NCBI GenBank assembly: GCA_038093975.1
Contig: JBBPTG010000002.1
Coordinates: 682,001-746,000 of the forward strand
Source of the DNA: Chalciporus piperatus
Lineage: Eukaryota > Basidiomycota > Agaricomycetes > Boletales > Boletaceae
Direction of reading: 5' to 3'
Length of the DNA: 64,000 nt
Shown: in pieces, positions 43,035-55,048 of the stretch
Numbering within the stretch: the stretch's first letter is position 1
Layout of the letters: each line of letters begins with the position of its first letter
Notes under the pieces: model-generated
The model's database searches: none
Seen by the model: the letters and a program-made list of their open reading frames with translations, nothing else
Told to the model about the DNA's origin: nothing
Program-made: the position numbers and the translations under genes

Positions 43035-45603
43035 TCATAGCTTGATGAATGATGTATCAATCCCATGAGAAAAGTCCCAGATACAAATCCTCTGCCGATA
43101 GTGGAAGGGCCGTCAGCACAACCCTTTGTCAACGCGATCATGCCTCACCTGATCTTCCCCGCACGAGACGATCTACAAAAAGGCATAAATCAAACAGCCG
43201 CACATATAATATCTGCTCCCCTTACCTTCGCACTATCCTGTCCGACACAAAAGATCCGCCCCGTGTGTCCGTTAGTCAGATCGGCCACCAATGCCCCTGT
43301 CGTCTTGTCCCATACCTGCACCATGCAAGTCAGTTCACTCCAAAACAAGGTGCTTTGATGCTGCATACCTTAACTGTGCAATCATAACTCCCGCTCACCG
43401 CAAACTCATCCCCAACCGCCACACTTCGTACTGGGTGCGAGTGCCTTTCAGGTTCACGGGCGGCCCCCGTGTTTGTGATCCGATTACCGCAAGCGCTACA
43501 GATCTTGCTTTCGCTCTCAGATCCCTGCGTATCTTGGGGTGTTTGCTGAACTGGTTGTGACAACGAGGAATGTAGGAAGAACGAGCTGCCCGACCCTGGG
43601 ACTTCCGCGCCCGCTCCCTCCTGTGTCGTCCAATGATTCAATGACTGACCAGCAGGTGGATCGTCAAACTCAGGACAGGTCGACCATCCCCGTTTCGTTC
43701 TCATGTCGAACATCCGAACATGCCTATCCGACGAACCTGATAAGATGAACGGGGGGCTCAGCTCCACAGAAGAGATTCTAAACGATAGGGATGAAAGGAT
43801 CAGGATACTCGACGAAACAATAGAGCTGGGCAACAAGACTCACGCCCTCGCATGATGATCGTCAAAGGTGCTGACAAGAGCACCTGACCGTACATCCCAG
43901 ACTCGTACAGACCGGTCTCCAGAGCCAGAGACAACCATATCACCGGCAATCGCCACTGCGTTCACAGCAGCTCGGTGGCCACGGAGTACGAACTCTGACT
44001 TAAGGCTTGGAAATGCGTACGTGCGAATAGTACGATCTAGCAAAAGAATCATTAGACCAAGTCGCTGACCTCGCAATTAATGTCCAGATACCTTTGGAAC
44101 ACGACACGAGTCTTCCACCATCGACCCGAACGCACAAAACACTGTCTTGATGATCCTTCAGCACTTTCACCTGCTTGAATTTGCCCAAGTCCCAGACAAC
44201 AACACGACAGTCGCTGCCACCGCTGACAAGCAGGCCGGCTTCGAAGCTCCTGCGACTATCCTCTTCCTCGCTGGGTGATCCACAAGCACCGTCCCCAGCA
44301 AATGTTTGGGTTGCCGCGGCGGCGACGCACAAGCTTAGCACGCTAGACGCGTGTATACCCACAAGTTTGCGACGGACCTTACTTGTGCTTAGATCCCATT
44401 CGCGTACAGTGCGATCCTTTGAACCTGTGAATAGAACTTGCAGAGGTCCGTAGACGGAGTTGTAAGACCACAAAGCAAGACAGTACACAGCGGCAGTGTG
44501 GCCACCTCCCTCGGCTCCTGGTAGAGTTCGCAGGCGGTATGCCCCGTGGCGAACACGGCTCCGGAGGAGCGTCTGGGTTTGGTGGAGGAGTTTATAATTG
44601 ACCGCAAGGGGTATACCGCTTCGCGAGCCACCAGGGAACGCGTTGCGTTGTGAGAGAGTACGAGTTATTGATGTGGCAGCGGAAGTACTTCTGCTTATTG
44701 GTGATAGGGGTGCGGTTGAGGAAGAAGCAGAAACCAGCTGGCCTATTAGGTGTTGGAAGTCTTGATCCTGAAGGCCCGGGTTCACGAACAATGGCGGATT
44801 CTCAGGGCCCACATCCTCATTTGGGACGGGAACTTGAACTGCATCCTCGGGATCGGCAACGCTGCCTTCATCTTCCCCTTCTTCCTCATCGCCCATGCCT
44901 TCATCTTCATCCCTATCCATACGCGTTGCATCGGAAGTAGAAGCATTGGTGTCAGCCTCGCCTTGCTGAGGTGGGGCCATGACTACGGGCCGCCACTCCC
45001 AACCGCGGGCACGGCACAAACTGCGCCAGATAATTTGGTCATTGGCAAGCGAATCCCACCGCTTACAGACGAGGGTACAATTCAAGAGTGACGTAGCCGG
45101 TAGTAGTTTGAATATTTGCAAAGATAGTTCCGGTGGTAAAGCCTGACCGAGAACACGTGAATAACACGTTTTGATAACAAGAGAATGCGCGACTCACCCC
45201 CACAAGGTCAAATTGAAGAAGAGGTACGATGCGGCGCTGAATCGCAGCGAGCCGAGAACGTGGCAGAGATATCAGCAATTGGTATGCGAATTCTATATCA
45301 AAGAACATGAATATCACAGTCTGAGGGGTATGCCACTCACTTACCTTCACGTTCTGACTCGGACGCATAGCAGATAGCCATATGCCAATCAGGACTATGT
45401 ACTTCTTTGCCCTTGCCCTTGGTAGATTGGGCTGGGAGAGACATCGGTTCGTGCGCGACAGGGTGCAGTGAGCCTGAGCACCGGGTGGCACCAAGGTTGG
45501 TCATCTTGGCAGGGAAGGCACCTGCAGTGCGACCAGCTGACTGTAGAGTCGGGCAGAGCGTGGCCACGTCAGTCACTTGAATGTTAGATGACCTGGTCGT
45601 CAT
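43035..45603 (-). CDS. F-box / WD40 repeat protein (SCF substrate receptor)
   Basis: This is a predicted substrate adaptor of an SCF ubiquitin ligase. It starts at 45603 (MTTRSSNIQVTDVATLCPTL). After an N-terminal region of about 100 residues comes the F-box LPPELSLQIFKLLPATSLLN with CTLVCKRWDSLANDQIIWRS L, the Skp1-binding fold. An acidic, Ser-rich linker precedes WD repeats: LFTGSKDRTVREWDLSTSKV, LVSGGSDCRVVVWDLGKFKQ, LVSCSKDRTIRTYAFPSL, VVSGSGDRSVRVWDVRSGAL, ILSGSSDRHVRMFD and AVSGSYDCTVKVWD. The last repeat is completed only by a further small exon, ICIWDFSHGIDTSFIKL, with the stop at 43035-43037. A CSACGN dipeptide-spaced Cys pair sits in an insert between two blades. The layout resembles Met30/Pof1/Fbw7, but the substrate is unknown. 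Confidence 0.9.
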
Positions 45604-46258
45604 GATCGATTTGTCGTCTAGGAGAGCAAGGGTCGTCGGAGAGGGTGGTCGTGGTGGGATGACAAGAGAAAGGTCTGTCGACTGTCTTCATGTACTCCCG
45701 GAATCAGCGCCGCTGTTGCGGTTACACCAACCGGGCGGTGCTACTAGTGCATGCTTTGTTCATTCTCCCGATAAATTAGGCAAGTGAATCTTTGGGTCCT
45801 TTGTTATCTTGTCGAACACGACGATGTTCTGTCTCGAGAGCAATCCTATCTGGGTATCGTCCAAGTTGTGATCCTGTATCGATCAGACGTCTTACCTCAT
45901 TTGGCTGCCGTGCGAGTCGTTGGGGTCATTCAGCGCGCTGTCTATAATTTGGTTCACGTAACATAGAGACTCCTTGAGTTCGTGAACAAGCAGTCGGCGA
46001 ACTACTAATTGAAGGTACATACTATTACAGTGCTGGCAAATGACAGAATAGTTGTGACCGGTGACAGCGCTATCATTGCGAGGGTGTGGTAGAATGTTCT
46101 GGACACTGCAAACCACCACGGCGTCCAAGCTAAAACCAGTACATAAAAGCCAAGGCGCATCACGGACGCGATCTGCTACACGATTTTACATTTAATTTTT
46201 CTTCTACCTACTAGACCTCAGGCCTCAAGCCTTCAAATCGTGAACCTCGGCGAGCAAG
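45604..46258. other. Divergent intergenic region, F-box gene / AHA1
   Basis: This 655-bp region lies between divergent start codons. Open frames at 45581-45787, 45784-45966 and 45892-46128 are short and unconvincing. It should contain both promoters. Confidence 0.45.
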
Positions 46259-47708
46259 ATGTCGATGCCAACCACCACCGCGAACTGGCACTGGAAGAAC
46301 AAGAATGTGACTCCATGGGCAAAGAGTTGGTTCCAGGAAGAGCTCACGAAAATCTCTATTCAAGGCGAAGGCGAAGAGAACGTCAAGGTTGCTTCGACGA
46401 CGTGGCTAGATGGCGACGTGGAGCTGGGCCAACGCAAATCAAAGTGAGTATCACGCTCAGCTTCCAGTATTCTCCTCAGATGGTCTAACTACACATCCAC
46501 AGACTGATCACCATTTATGATTGCAAAATCGAGGTGGAGTGGACCGGCACAGCGAGCGATGGAACCGAGGTCTCAGGCAAGGTTACCATTCCCGAAGTAT
46601 CGCACGAAATCACGCTCGACGGACTGTCTGATTACATTGTAAGTCGCCACCACCATTCATTCGCTTGTTCCGTTCATGTTCGCTCGTGGTTTCATGGGAG
46701 ACAGTACGAATGGTCAGACAACGCAAGTACAAACCCAGCTGTGACGGCGCTGTACGCTCTTGCGAAGATGCGTCTTCCGGCAGTGCTCGAGGTCAAATTG
46801 GCTGAATTCCCGGCCGCGATCATCGAGAAGCACGGCAAGGACTTGACTGTTAGCGGGGTGTCTAGCAGGGCAGGGACACCCGCTCCGGCGTCTGGACCAG
46901 TGGCAGTCTCTGGATCGTCTACACCCGCCGCTACAAAACCAGTCACGCCGGCGAAGACTGCTCTCAACACGGCCAAGGTTGTCAAAGAAGCTACGTTTAT
47001 GGCCGCGGCTGATGATCTATTCGGACTATTCACGGACCAACAACGGATTCCAACTTGGACGCGTGCCGTTGCGGAGGTATGTCGACTTGATCGTGCATAG
47101 GGATTAGTCTGATACGATCGTGAACTCAGTCGACTGCCAAGGCTGATACCCCCTACTCGCTTTTCGGTGGAGGCGTGAAAGGCAAATATATCTCACTGAC
47201 GCCAGGCAAAGAAATTGTTCAGACATGGGCCCTGCAAAGTCCAACGTGGCCGACCGGTATGTTCTTGATCTGGGCAATACAAACACTGCAACAAAAACTC
47301 ATCGAGGATAGGGCACGAGGCGACACTCACTACGACATTTGAACAATCGTCGGATTCAACGAAAGTCACGTTCTCCCTCGCCGGCGTGCCGAGTGGGATG
47401 GAGAATGAGATTGAACGTAATATCGAAGGATACTAGTAAGTGCATCGGCGTCGCTATGAGACGTGACTGACGGCTTCGTTTTCAGTATTCATGGGTTGAA
47501 ATCCATTGGGTATGTACAGTTGATTGTTTCACCTACATACACGAAAGCTGCTCGTGCGCCGCGCACTTCTGTTTCGCGACTCAGCGATGACGGCGCAAAC
47601 AACAAAGCAGCCACTGCAGTGGCCATTGCTGTCGTCGTGCTGACTGCAGCGTTCTGTCTACCATATCTATCGTACTCGTCGCTTGTGCCGCGTTCTTTTG
47701 CCAAGTGA
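46259..47708 (+). CDS. AHA1: Activator of Hsp90 ATPase (Aha1) with a C-terminal membrane segment
   Basis: This co-chaperone stimulates the Hsp90 ATPase cycle. It starts at 46259 (MSMPTTTANWHWKNKNVTPW), giving the diagnostic NWHWxxKxxxPWxxxWF region. The N-terminal Hsp90-binding domain continues through KLITIYDCKIEVEWTG and PAVTALYALAKMRLPAVLEV. A Thr/Pro/Ala linker leads to the C-terminal SRPBCC-like AHSA1 domain (FMAAADDLFGLFTDQQRIPT WTRA, YSLFGGGVKGKYISLTPGKE IVQTWAL, TKVTFSLAGVPSG). Where yeast Aha1 ends, this protein continues past GLKSIGYVQL into a polar linker and a hydrophobic helix (AATAVAIAVVVLTAAFCLPY L), ending at 47708. That is a predicted tail anchor. The core identity is certain; the anchor is read directly from an open frame. 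Confidence 0.93.
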
Positions 47709-48092
47709 ACTCATGTCATCGTTATGCTTATGCTGATAATCTATGCTTTGGTGCGTTTTGTGATACAGGTTGGGCACTGTTCTTTGAACATGGTCACTCG
47801 AGGGATGGACGGCGAGAAAGTGGGGAGTAGGATCCGGAGTAGAGAGAAATGTACGCCTCCAGTAGACGCGTCAAATGTATAAATTTCTACGGGTGTATGA
47901 ATTTGTACTACGAATTACGGGGTGCCAGATAGATGGCGCTGTTAGCTAAATAATTGGGACCCCGATTGCAAACAAGCAAACAAATTTGGGTTGAGCCTTG
48001 TCGTTGTCGAGACACTCGTTCTCTTCCTCTTCCTCGCTTTCCCTTCCTTTCAAAAAGACGAACAACGTCCAAGTCAAATCAACGCCCAAGAC
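47709..48092. other. Intergenic, AHA1 3' flank and CDC10 promoter
   Basis: No coding signal is recognised. The stretch from 48000 to 48090 is CT-rich and runs up to the septin start codon, as expected for a 5' UTR. Confidence 0.45.
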
Positions 48093-49388
48093 ATGGCTGC
48101 AGCTGCTGTTGAAGAAATCCGTGCAACGTCCTACGTCGGTTTCGACTCCATCACCCAGCAAATCGAGCACAAGCTCTTGAAGCGTGGTTTCCAGTTCAAC
48201 GTCATCGTCGCCGGTGCGTCTTGCCCTTTTCACTGAGAGGAGGCACAGTCCGTGATACTCTCAACTATAGGACAAACCGGTCTTGGAAAGTCGACGCTAA
48301 TCAACACAATTTTTGCCTCGCACCTAATTGACTCCAAGGGTCGTCTTGAAGCCGACGAACCTGTCAGACAAACTACCGAAATCCAGGCCGTTTCGCATGG
48401 TGCGTGGGCTTTCCACTTGAAGTGTAATTCCACGTCGTGTTGACGAGTGAACAACCGAACAGTCATTGTTGAAAATGGTGTCAAGCTTCGCTTGAACATT
48501 GTCGACACGCCTGGCTATGGTGACCAGGTCAACAACGAGAACTGGTGTGTGGCGTGTCTTCATAGGCTTGACGTGTTCTGACATTATCGACCAGCTGGGA
48601 TCCCATTGTCAAGTACATCAAGGACCAGCACAGCGCGTACTTGCGCAAAGAGCTCACTGCTATGCGTGACCGTTACATTCAGGACACGCGTATCCACTGC
48701 TGTCTCTACTTTATCAGCCCAACTGGCCACTCTCTGCGCGCTATTGACGTCATTGTGATGAAGAAGCTCAGCGAGGTTGTCAACGTTGTTCCCGTCATTG
48801 CCAAAGCCGACACCTTGACTCTGGAGGAGAGAGAAGCCTTCAAGCAAAAGGTAAGAAGACGCAATGTGTTTCGACACGCGGTACTAATGGAAAGCTAGAT
48901 TCGGGCTGAACTGATCTACCACAACATTCGGTTGTATCCATTCGACACGGACGAGACTGACGAAGAGGAGGTTCAACTGAACGAGACGATTCGCGTATGC
49001 ACATACCTCCATTTCGTTCAACTTGTGGGGCTAATGATGTTGCGCAGACCATCATTCCATTTGCAGTGGTTGGATCCGAACGTAGCGTCATCATTGATGG
49101 AAAGTCCGTCCGCGGCCGAAAGAACCGATGGGGTGTGGTAAACGTCGAGGATGAGACTCACTGCGAGTTTGTGAACCTGAGAAACTTCCTCACAAGGTAA
49201 GTGACATGCGTCCTGGCGTTAGGACGTTCTCCAAAGTTGTCTGGGGGTTGACGTTGAACTTGTATGACAGGACCCACCTGCAAGACCTGATTGAGACCAC
49301 TGCCCAGATCCACTACGAGGCGTTCCGGTCGAAACAGCTGCTCGCGTTGAAGGAGGGTGTGCAGCAGAGGCCCGCGACGAACCAATAG
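48093..49388 (+). CDS. CDC10: Septin of the Cdc10 group
   Basis: This GTP-binding cytoskeletal protein forms hetero-oligomeric filaments at septa and cell cortices. It starts at 48093 (MAAAAVEEIRATSYVGFDSI). The segment GFDSITQQIEHKLLKRGFQF N and the ending THLQDLIETTAQIHYEAFRS K track yeast Cdc10 closely. GTPase motifs are present: P-loop GQTGLGKS, G3 DTPGYGD, and G4 AKAD. The septin-unique element includes NRWGVVNVEDETHCEF. The protein is about 330 residues and lacks a C-terminal coiled coil, as expected for Cdc10 rather than Cdc3, Cdc11 or Cdc12. There are about six short introns. Confidence 0.95.
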
Positions 49389-49765
49389 ATGGTTTTATGA
49401 CGTGGATTGCACCCGTTCTGTGGGATGTTGGCTTGGACCGAGATTACGATACCCGATTGTGCTGGTCCTGCGCTCGTTTTTGGATTGATGGATAATGGCT
49501 TGCGTCTTTTTGCGTATCCTCACGTTCGTTTCTTTTTTTTTTTGTCGTCACTGTTGCTCGGCCTAGCGTATATTCCCAATGTCATTTTTCCCTTATTCTT
49601 TGGACGTGGCAGATGCTGAGTGAGCGAGTGTGAGCCGACGCCGAGAATAATTTGGGTGTGTCATCGGACCCCGCTGGGAGTTGAAATCATCCGGCTGTGG
49701 TTTACATTTCTAATCAGACTGGCTATGGGCGCTCCCACTGCCCAGCTCTCCCTTCGTTGGTGACC
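49389..49765. other. Intergenic, CDC10 3' UTR and flippase promoter
   Basis: A poly-T run at about 49531-49543 follows the septin gene. No gene is recognised in this 377-bp stretch. Confidence 0.45.
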
Positions 49766-52700
49766 ATGTCCCCCTCACTCCTCGCTCGTTCGTGGGACAG
49801 CCTCCGCTCGTTCAACGTGGAGGCGCTCTTCACCCGCAGCCGTGGTCCTGGAACGCCACGCACGGTCTTCTTTAACCAGGACTTGCCGGGTGACTTCTTC
49901 GACCACAAGCGGAGACCGAAGAAAGTCAATATCCATCCGACCAACCAAGTCATATCCTCAAAGTACACAATCATCACCTTTCTACCACGGAACCTCCTAG
50001 AACAGTTCAGGCGTGTTGCCAACATGTACGTCCCCTCGGACGCTCGCTCATCCCCTTATTGATTTTTACACACCCTTAGCTTCTTCCTATTCATCGCAAT
50101 ACTCCAGTTCTTCCCCGAGTTCTCAACCATCTCACCTGGTCTTGTCCTCCTGCCCATCATCATTGTCCTCGGTATCACTGCTATCAAAGACGGCTACGAG
50201 GACATTAAACGTCATCAGTCCGACCGTCGTGTAAACCATACCTCCGCCAGACTCCTCTCCGGGCCCAATTGGACAAACACAAATCTCACCGGGGCTAAGA
50301 GTCGTACTTTTGTCAGGGGTATCGTCCCTAAACGTAAATCATCCTCCCTTACCGACCTGGAGTCCGCCCCCCAATATGACCATGACGTCGACCCCGACAA
50401 AGCCGATGTCCTCGGACAGGAGATTCCCAAGGCACATTGGTCCAAGGCCATATGGGAGGACGTCCGCGTTGGAGACTTTGTCAAGATCATGAACAACGAC
50501 CCCATCCCTGCTGACATCCTTATATGCGCTACTTCCGAGGACGAGAACGTCGCTTTCGTCGAAACCAAGAACCTTGATGGAGAGACCAACCTCAAATCCC
50601 GCAATGCATCTCCTGCTTTGGCAGATCTTCGTACCGCTCACGATTGCGCTTGCGCCCCCTTCTCCGTCGAATGCGACCGTCCAGACACGAACATGTACAA
50701 GTTCAATGCTAACGTCACTCGCAATGGTCAAAAGTCGCCTGTCGATTTGCAGATGGTCCTCCTGCGCGGCACTGTGCTACGGAATACGGATTGGGTTATC
50801 GGCGTCGTCCTTTTCACAGGTGCAGACACCAAGATCGTTCTCAATTCCGGCGGCACACCGAGCAAACGAAGTCGAGTCGAGCGTCAGATCAACCCACAAG
50901 TGTATGTTTTTTTTCCATCCCGATATCAACCCCAGCTCATTTGTTCTCAGCATCTTCAACCTCGTTCTTCTTGCGCTGATGGGAGTTGTTTGCGGCATTG
51001 CTGACTCGCAGATCGAGAGACGGCTTTACCCAGAAGGCGCACCCTGGCTTTTCGACGACAATACATCTTATAATAACCCACGCATCAATGGTCTTATTAC
51101 CTGGGCGTTCGCCCTCATCACGTTCGTATCATAGCCGCACCCACTATCTTAGCGCCAAGTACTCACACTTCCCCCTAGGTTCCAGAACGTCGTCCCAATA
51201 TCACTGTACATATCTATAGAGGCAGTCAAAACGTGCCAGGCGCTGTTCATCTACTTTGATTACGACATATACTACAAGAAGACGGATCAGGCTACGCTTG
51301 CCAGGAGCTACAACCTCTCGGACGATCTCGGCCAGATTGAATACATATTCTCAGACAAGACAGGGACATTGACTCAGGTATGTCGTAGCTCTGCGTTGTT
51401 GACGACGGGTTGATTGACGTCCTTGTAGAACTCAATGGTGTTCCGAGAGTGTTCAATTGGAGGGGCCGCGTACCACGGTGATCCAGAGGAAGAAGACTTT
51501 GATGTCAAAAAACAGCCTGTCGATGAAATCAATGGCAAACTTCGTGACTCGAGCCACGACTCATCGTTGGCGTCTACCTCCAATGGACCATCTTTTGGCA
51601 CTAGCCCTACGCCACACGCGACCGTCAAGCTCTCCAGCGGTGTGCTAAGACATTTCAGCGATCAGCAACTCAGTCAGGACTTGGCTCAAGCCATCAACGC
51701 AGAACCAGGATCGGAGAATGAGGCCCAAGCCCGCGCACTGAATGGCTTCTTCGTCGTCTTGGCGCTATGTCACACTGTCCTCACCGCCATTGACCCCGAA
51801 ACTGGAGCTATCGAATACAAGGCACAGTCCCCCGATGAAGCGGCCCTCGTTCAAGCAGCTGCAGATGTTGGATTCGTTTTCTGCGGTCGGGATAAAGAGA
51901 CTCTCCTGCTTCAAACGCCATTTTCGAAGCAGATAGAGCGATACGAGTTGCTTGACATCTTGGATTTCACGAGCACCCGCAAGCGGATGAGTATCATCGT
52001 GCGCAAGCTTGACGAGAATGACTCTCGGCTCTTCTTGTTAACGAAAGGAGCGGATAACGTCATCTTCGAGAGGTTGAAGTCTGGGAACGACGAGCTCAAG
52101 TGCACTACCGAGAAGCATCTCGAAGACTTCGCGAACGCTGGGTTGCGGACACTCACTCTAGCTTACAAGGTGATACCGGGTACGTGTGACCGCTACTTGA
52201 TTTATGTCTGCATATGAATTCTTTCTTTTGCAACCAGAGGACGAATACGAGGCTTGGAGCGAACGATATCACGAGGCAGCGACTTCACTAGAAGATCGGG
52301 ATGAAAAGATCGAAGAAGTGAGCGAGCAGATGGAAAGAGATCTTCGTCTACTTGGAGCTACCGCGATTGAAGATCGTTTGCAAGATGGCGTACCCGAAAC
52401 AATTGCCGACCTGAAACTTGCAGGAATAAGGATTTGGGTGGCCACTGGTGACAAGCTCGAGACTGCGATTGGTATGCGCTCCCATCCTTAGCTTTTTCCC
52501 CCGAGTACTGATTGTCTGCCTTTGATAAGCCATTGGTCACAGTACCAATCTCATCGCTGAGGACTCGAACATCATCATCATTCGTGGTGGCGATACTGGC
52601 CCTTCAGTGTATCAACAAATGGTTCGCGCTGTTGAGGACTTCTTCCCTGATAGTGATATCCTCGAAGAGCATGGTGTGGATGGAAGGCCCTCTCAATCAG

Positions 52701-54717
52701 AATCTGGTCCGTATGCATTGCGCCGGATTAGCCTCGGTGCTGGTTCCATTGTGGGTGATGGCAATGGGACTCGACCTGGGGGATACGTTCTCGTGATCGA
52801 TGGAACAGCATTGGGTCATGTAGGTCTTTCCCTCGCTGAGGAAGGTTTTGAACCCTAATGGTCTCCCCTAGGCTCTCGCCGATGAACAGAACAGGAAATT
52901 ACTTCTTCACCTTGGGACTCGATGCGAGGGTGTCATCTGTTGTCGTGTCTCCCCTCTTCAGAAGGCTCTCGTCGTCAAACTCGTCAAAGACAGCTTGGGT
53001 GTTATGACACTGGCGATTGGTGATGGTGCCAACGATGTCAGCATGATCCAAGCTGCTGACGTTGGAGTCGGTATTGCTGGTGAAGAAGGTCTACAGGCAG
53101 TCAATTCTTCCGACTATGCAATTGCTCAAGTGCGTCGTTTCACCAGAGAAAGGATGTGTACTCATGTCGTATCTTGTTTTGATCAGTTCCGATTCCTCAA
53201 GCGGTTGCTTCTCGTTCATGGACATTGGTCATACGCGCGCAACGGATCCATGTACATATTCTTCTTTTCCCCACGCGCCTAAGACGTCACCTCACCTTGA
53301 CTCTTCACAGGATCGTCAACTTCTTCTACAAGAACATTGTGGCTGTTGGCTGCCTTTGGTGGTTCCAAATCTACTCTGGTTGGAGCTCGGCATAGTGCGT
53401 GTTTCCCTTTGTACCCTTTGTGTATTCCTCCAACCAAGTCTCTCGCAGCGCCTGGGAGTACACCTACCTTCTTTTCTGGAATTCGTTCTGGACACTTGCT
53501 CCTGTACTCGGCATTGGCCTTTTCGACCGCATAGTCGGTACGTGGTATTACTACGTCTCGTTCCATCATACTCAGTTTCGCTTGTCCCCAGACGCTGATG
53601 TTCTCATGGCCTTCCCTGAGCTGTACAGATACGGTCGCGAGCGCACTTGGTTCACATTGAAGCTCTTCTTCATCTTCGTACTTGATGGTGTCATACAGGT
53701 ATGTTCAATCCGGTCTTCAAACTGCGTGGGGTGACCTTCCTTCTAGTCCGTTTCGTTGTATTTCATTATCGCTTACACATATGCCACGACTACCTCCCGT
53801 CCCGACGGCTATGGTATCCAGCTGTACGAGTGGTCTACAGTGAGTCCCTCCTTCTGGTCACTTTGCAATCTTACTTATATCTCGTAGACCATGGTCTTTG
53901 CAGCGGTTATAGCTGTTAGCATGTTCAATGGCCTCAATACTAACGTCTGGACTGGTTGGGTCTTCTTTGCGATGTTCCTCGGCATTGTGCTTCTAATCCT
54001 CTATACGGTACACCCATCTGTTATTGTTGACGCTCCAAGTGCTCACTCGTTCATTTCCTACAGGTCGTGTATAACGCCATCAGTCCTGGCCGGTTCGTGA
54101 CGGACGTTTATGGAAATAACTACTTCCTGTTCAGATCTGCCTACTTCTGGCTATGTCAGCCCATCTGCGTCGCGATCGCGATACTGCCAAGGTATCTCTA
54201 CCGTGCATGGCAGACGGGCTATGCTCCAGGCGACCTGGAGCTCTTGCGTTACCTTCGGAAAACGCAGCCAGATCTCGACATGGCTAGCGTGCTTCGCCCC
54301 CAGCGCGAAGCCGTTTCACGGCCTTCACTCTCAAAATGGAGACCGGCGTCTCGAATGTCACGGGTGTCGCGACCTCTGTCGGTTTCGTCGGCACCTATGG
54401 GTACCCCTTCAACTCCCACACCAGGCATAAACTATAGTGTGGATAACCTTTCTTTGGATGCTCGTCGGACACCCGTGAGCCGCACCGATATGTCAACCGG
54501 TATGCGTTCCATACACCGCGGGTTCGACTTTGCAACGGAGGAAGGCGGTGTTGCGATGCGTCGGATGCAGAGTAATCTCTCCGAACGTCGTCAAAGCAAT
54601 CGTCATCTTCCTCTACCTCCAGTGCCGAAGCAAGAACCGAAGAGGAAGACGTCGATGCGCATCTTCTCGACATTAAGGCGCAAAAAGCCGCCAACTCCAA
54701 AAAGAGATGATCAATGA
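49766..54717 (+). CDS. P4-type ATPase, phospholipid flippase (Dnf-like)
   Basis: This moves aminophospholipids or phosphatidylcholine to the cytosolic leaflet of plasma or endosomal membranes and normally pairs with a Cdc50/Lem3 subunit. It starts at 49766 ([20 protein letters not shown]). Family landmarks follow: [27 protein letters not shown], the actuator DGET in [11 protein letters not shown], the phosphorylation motif DKTGTLTQ at about 51357, an SPDEAAL nucleotide-binding block, [18 protein letters not shown] motif ([14 protein letters not shown]), and the hinge [19 protein letters not shown]. Multiple membrane helices follow to [14 protein letters not shown] loops. The cytosolic tail ends in a basic stretch ([20 protein letters not shown]). 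The N-terminal HPTNQV and long linker after the first helices resemble Dnf1/Dnf2 more than Drs2. More than ten introns interrupt it. Confidence 0.93.
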
Positions 54718-55048
54718 AGGACACTTCATGAAGTTTACATGCACGATCTATCATTTTTTTTGCTCATTGGGCCGCCTCACTCCTTCTGTACCCGTCGAAC
54801 ACTGTATCCGTTTTCGCTATTTATTCGTCTTCCACAAGCTATCTTCTATTTCTTAACTTCGATTCTAGGTTGTAGTGACGGAAGGATATCAGGATTAATA
54901 CAACTAACCAATAACTTTTTAAATATACGCCGGTCTCGAGTCATTTTAAAGAAGCTCTTGCATGAAATACTATACATGTGCAACTGCAGGTAACAAAGCG
55001 GAATGTGATATAAATCATCAGATGATAAAAAAATACGGTCAAGCTACA
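54718..55048. other. Convergent intergenic, shared 3' UTR region
   Basis: This AT-rich 331-bp stretch between the convergent flippase and Lin1 genes has poly-T at 54752 and an A run at 55026. It is probably both 3' UTRs. Confidence 0.5.
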
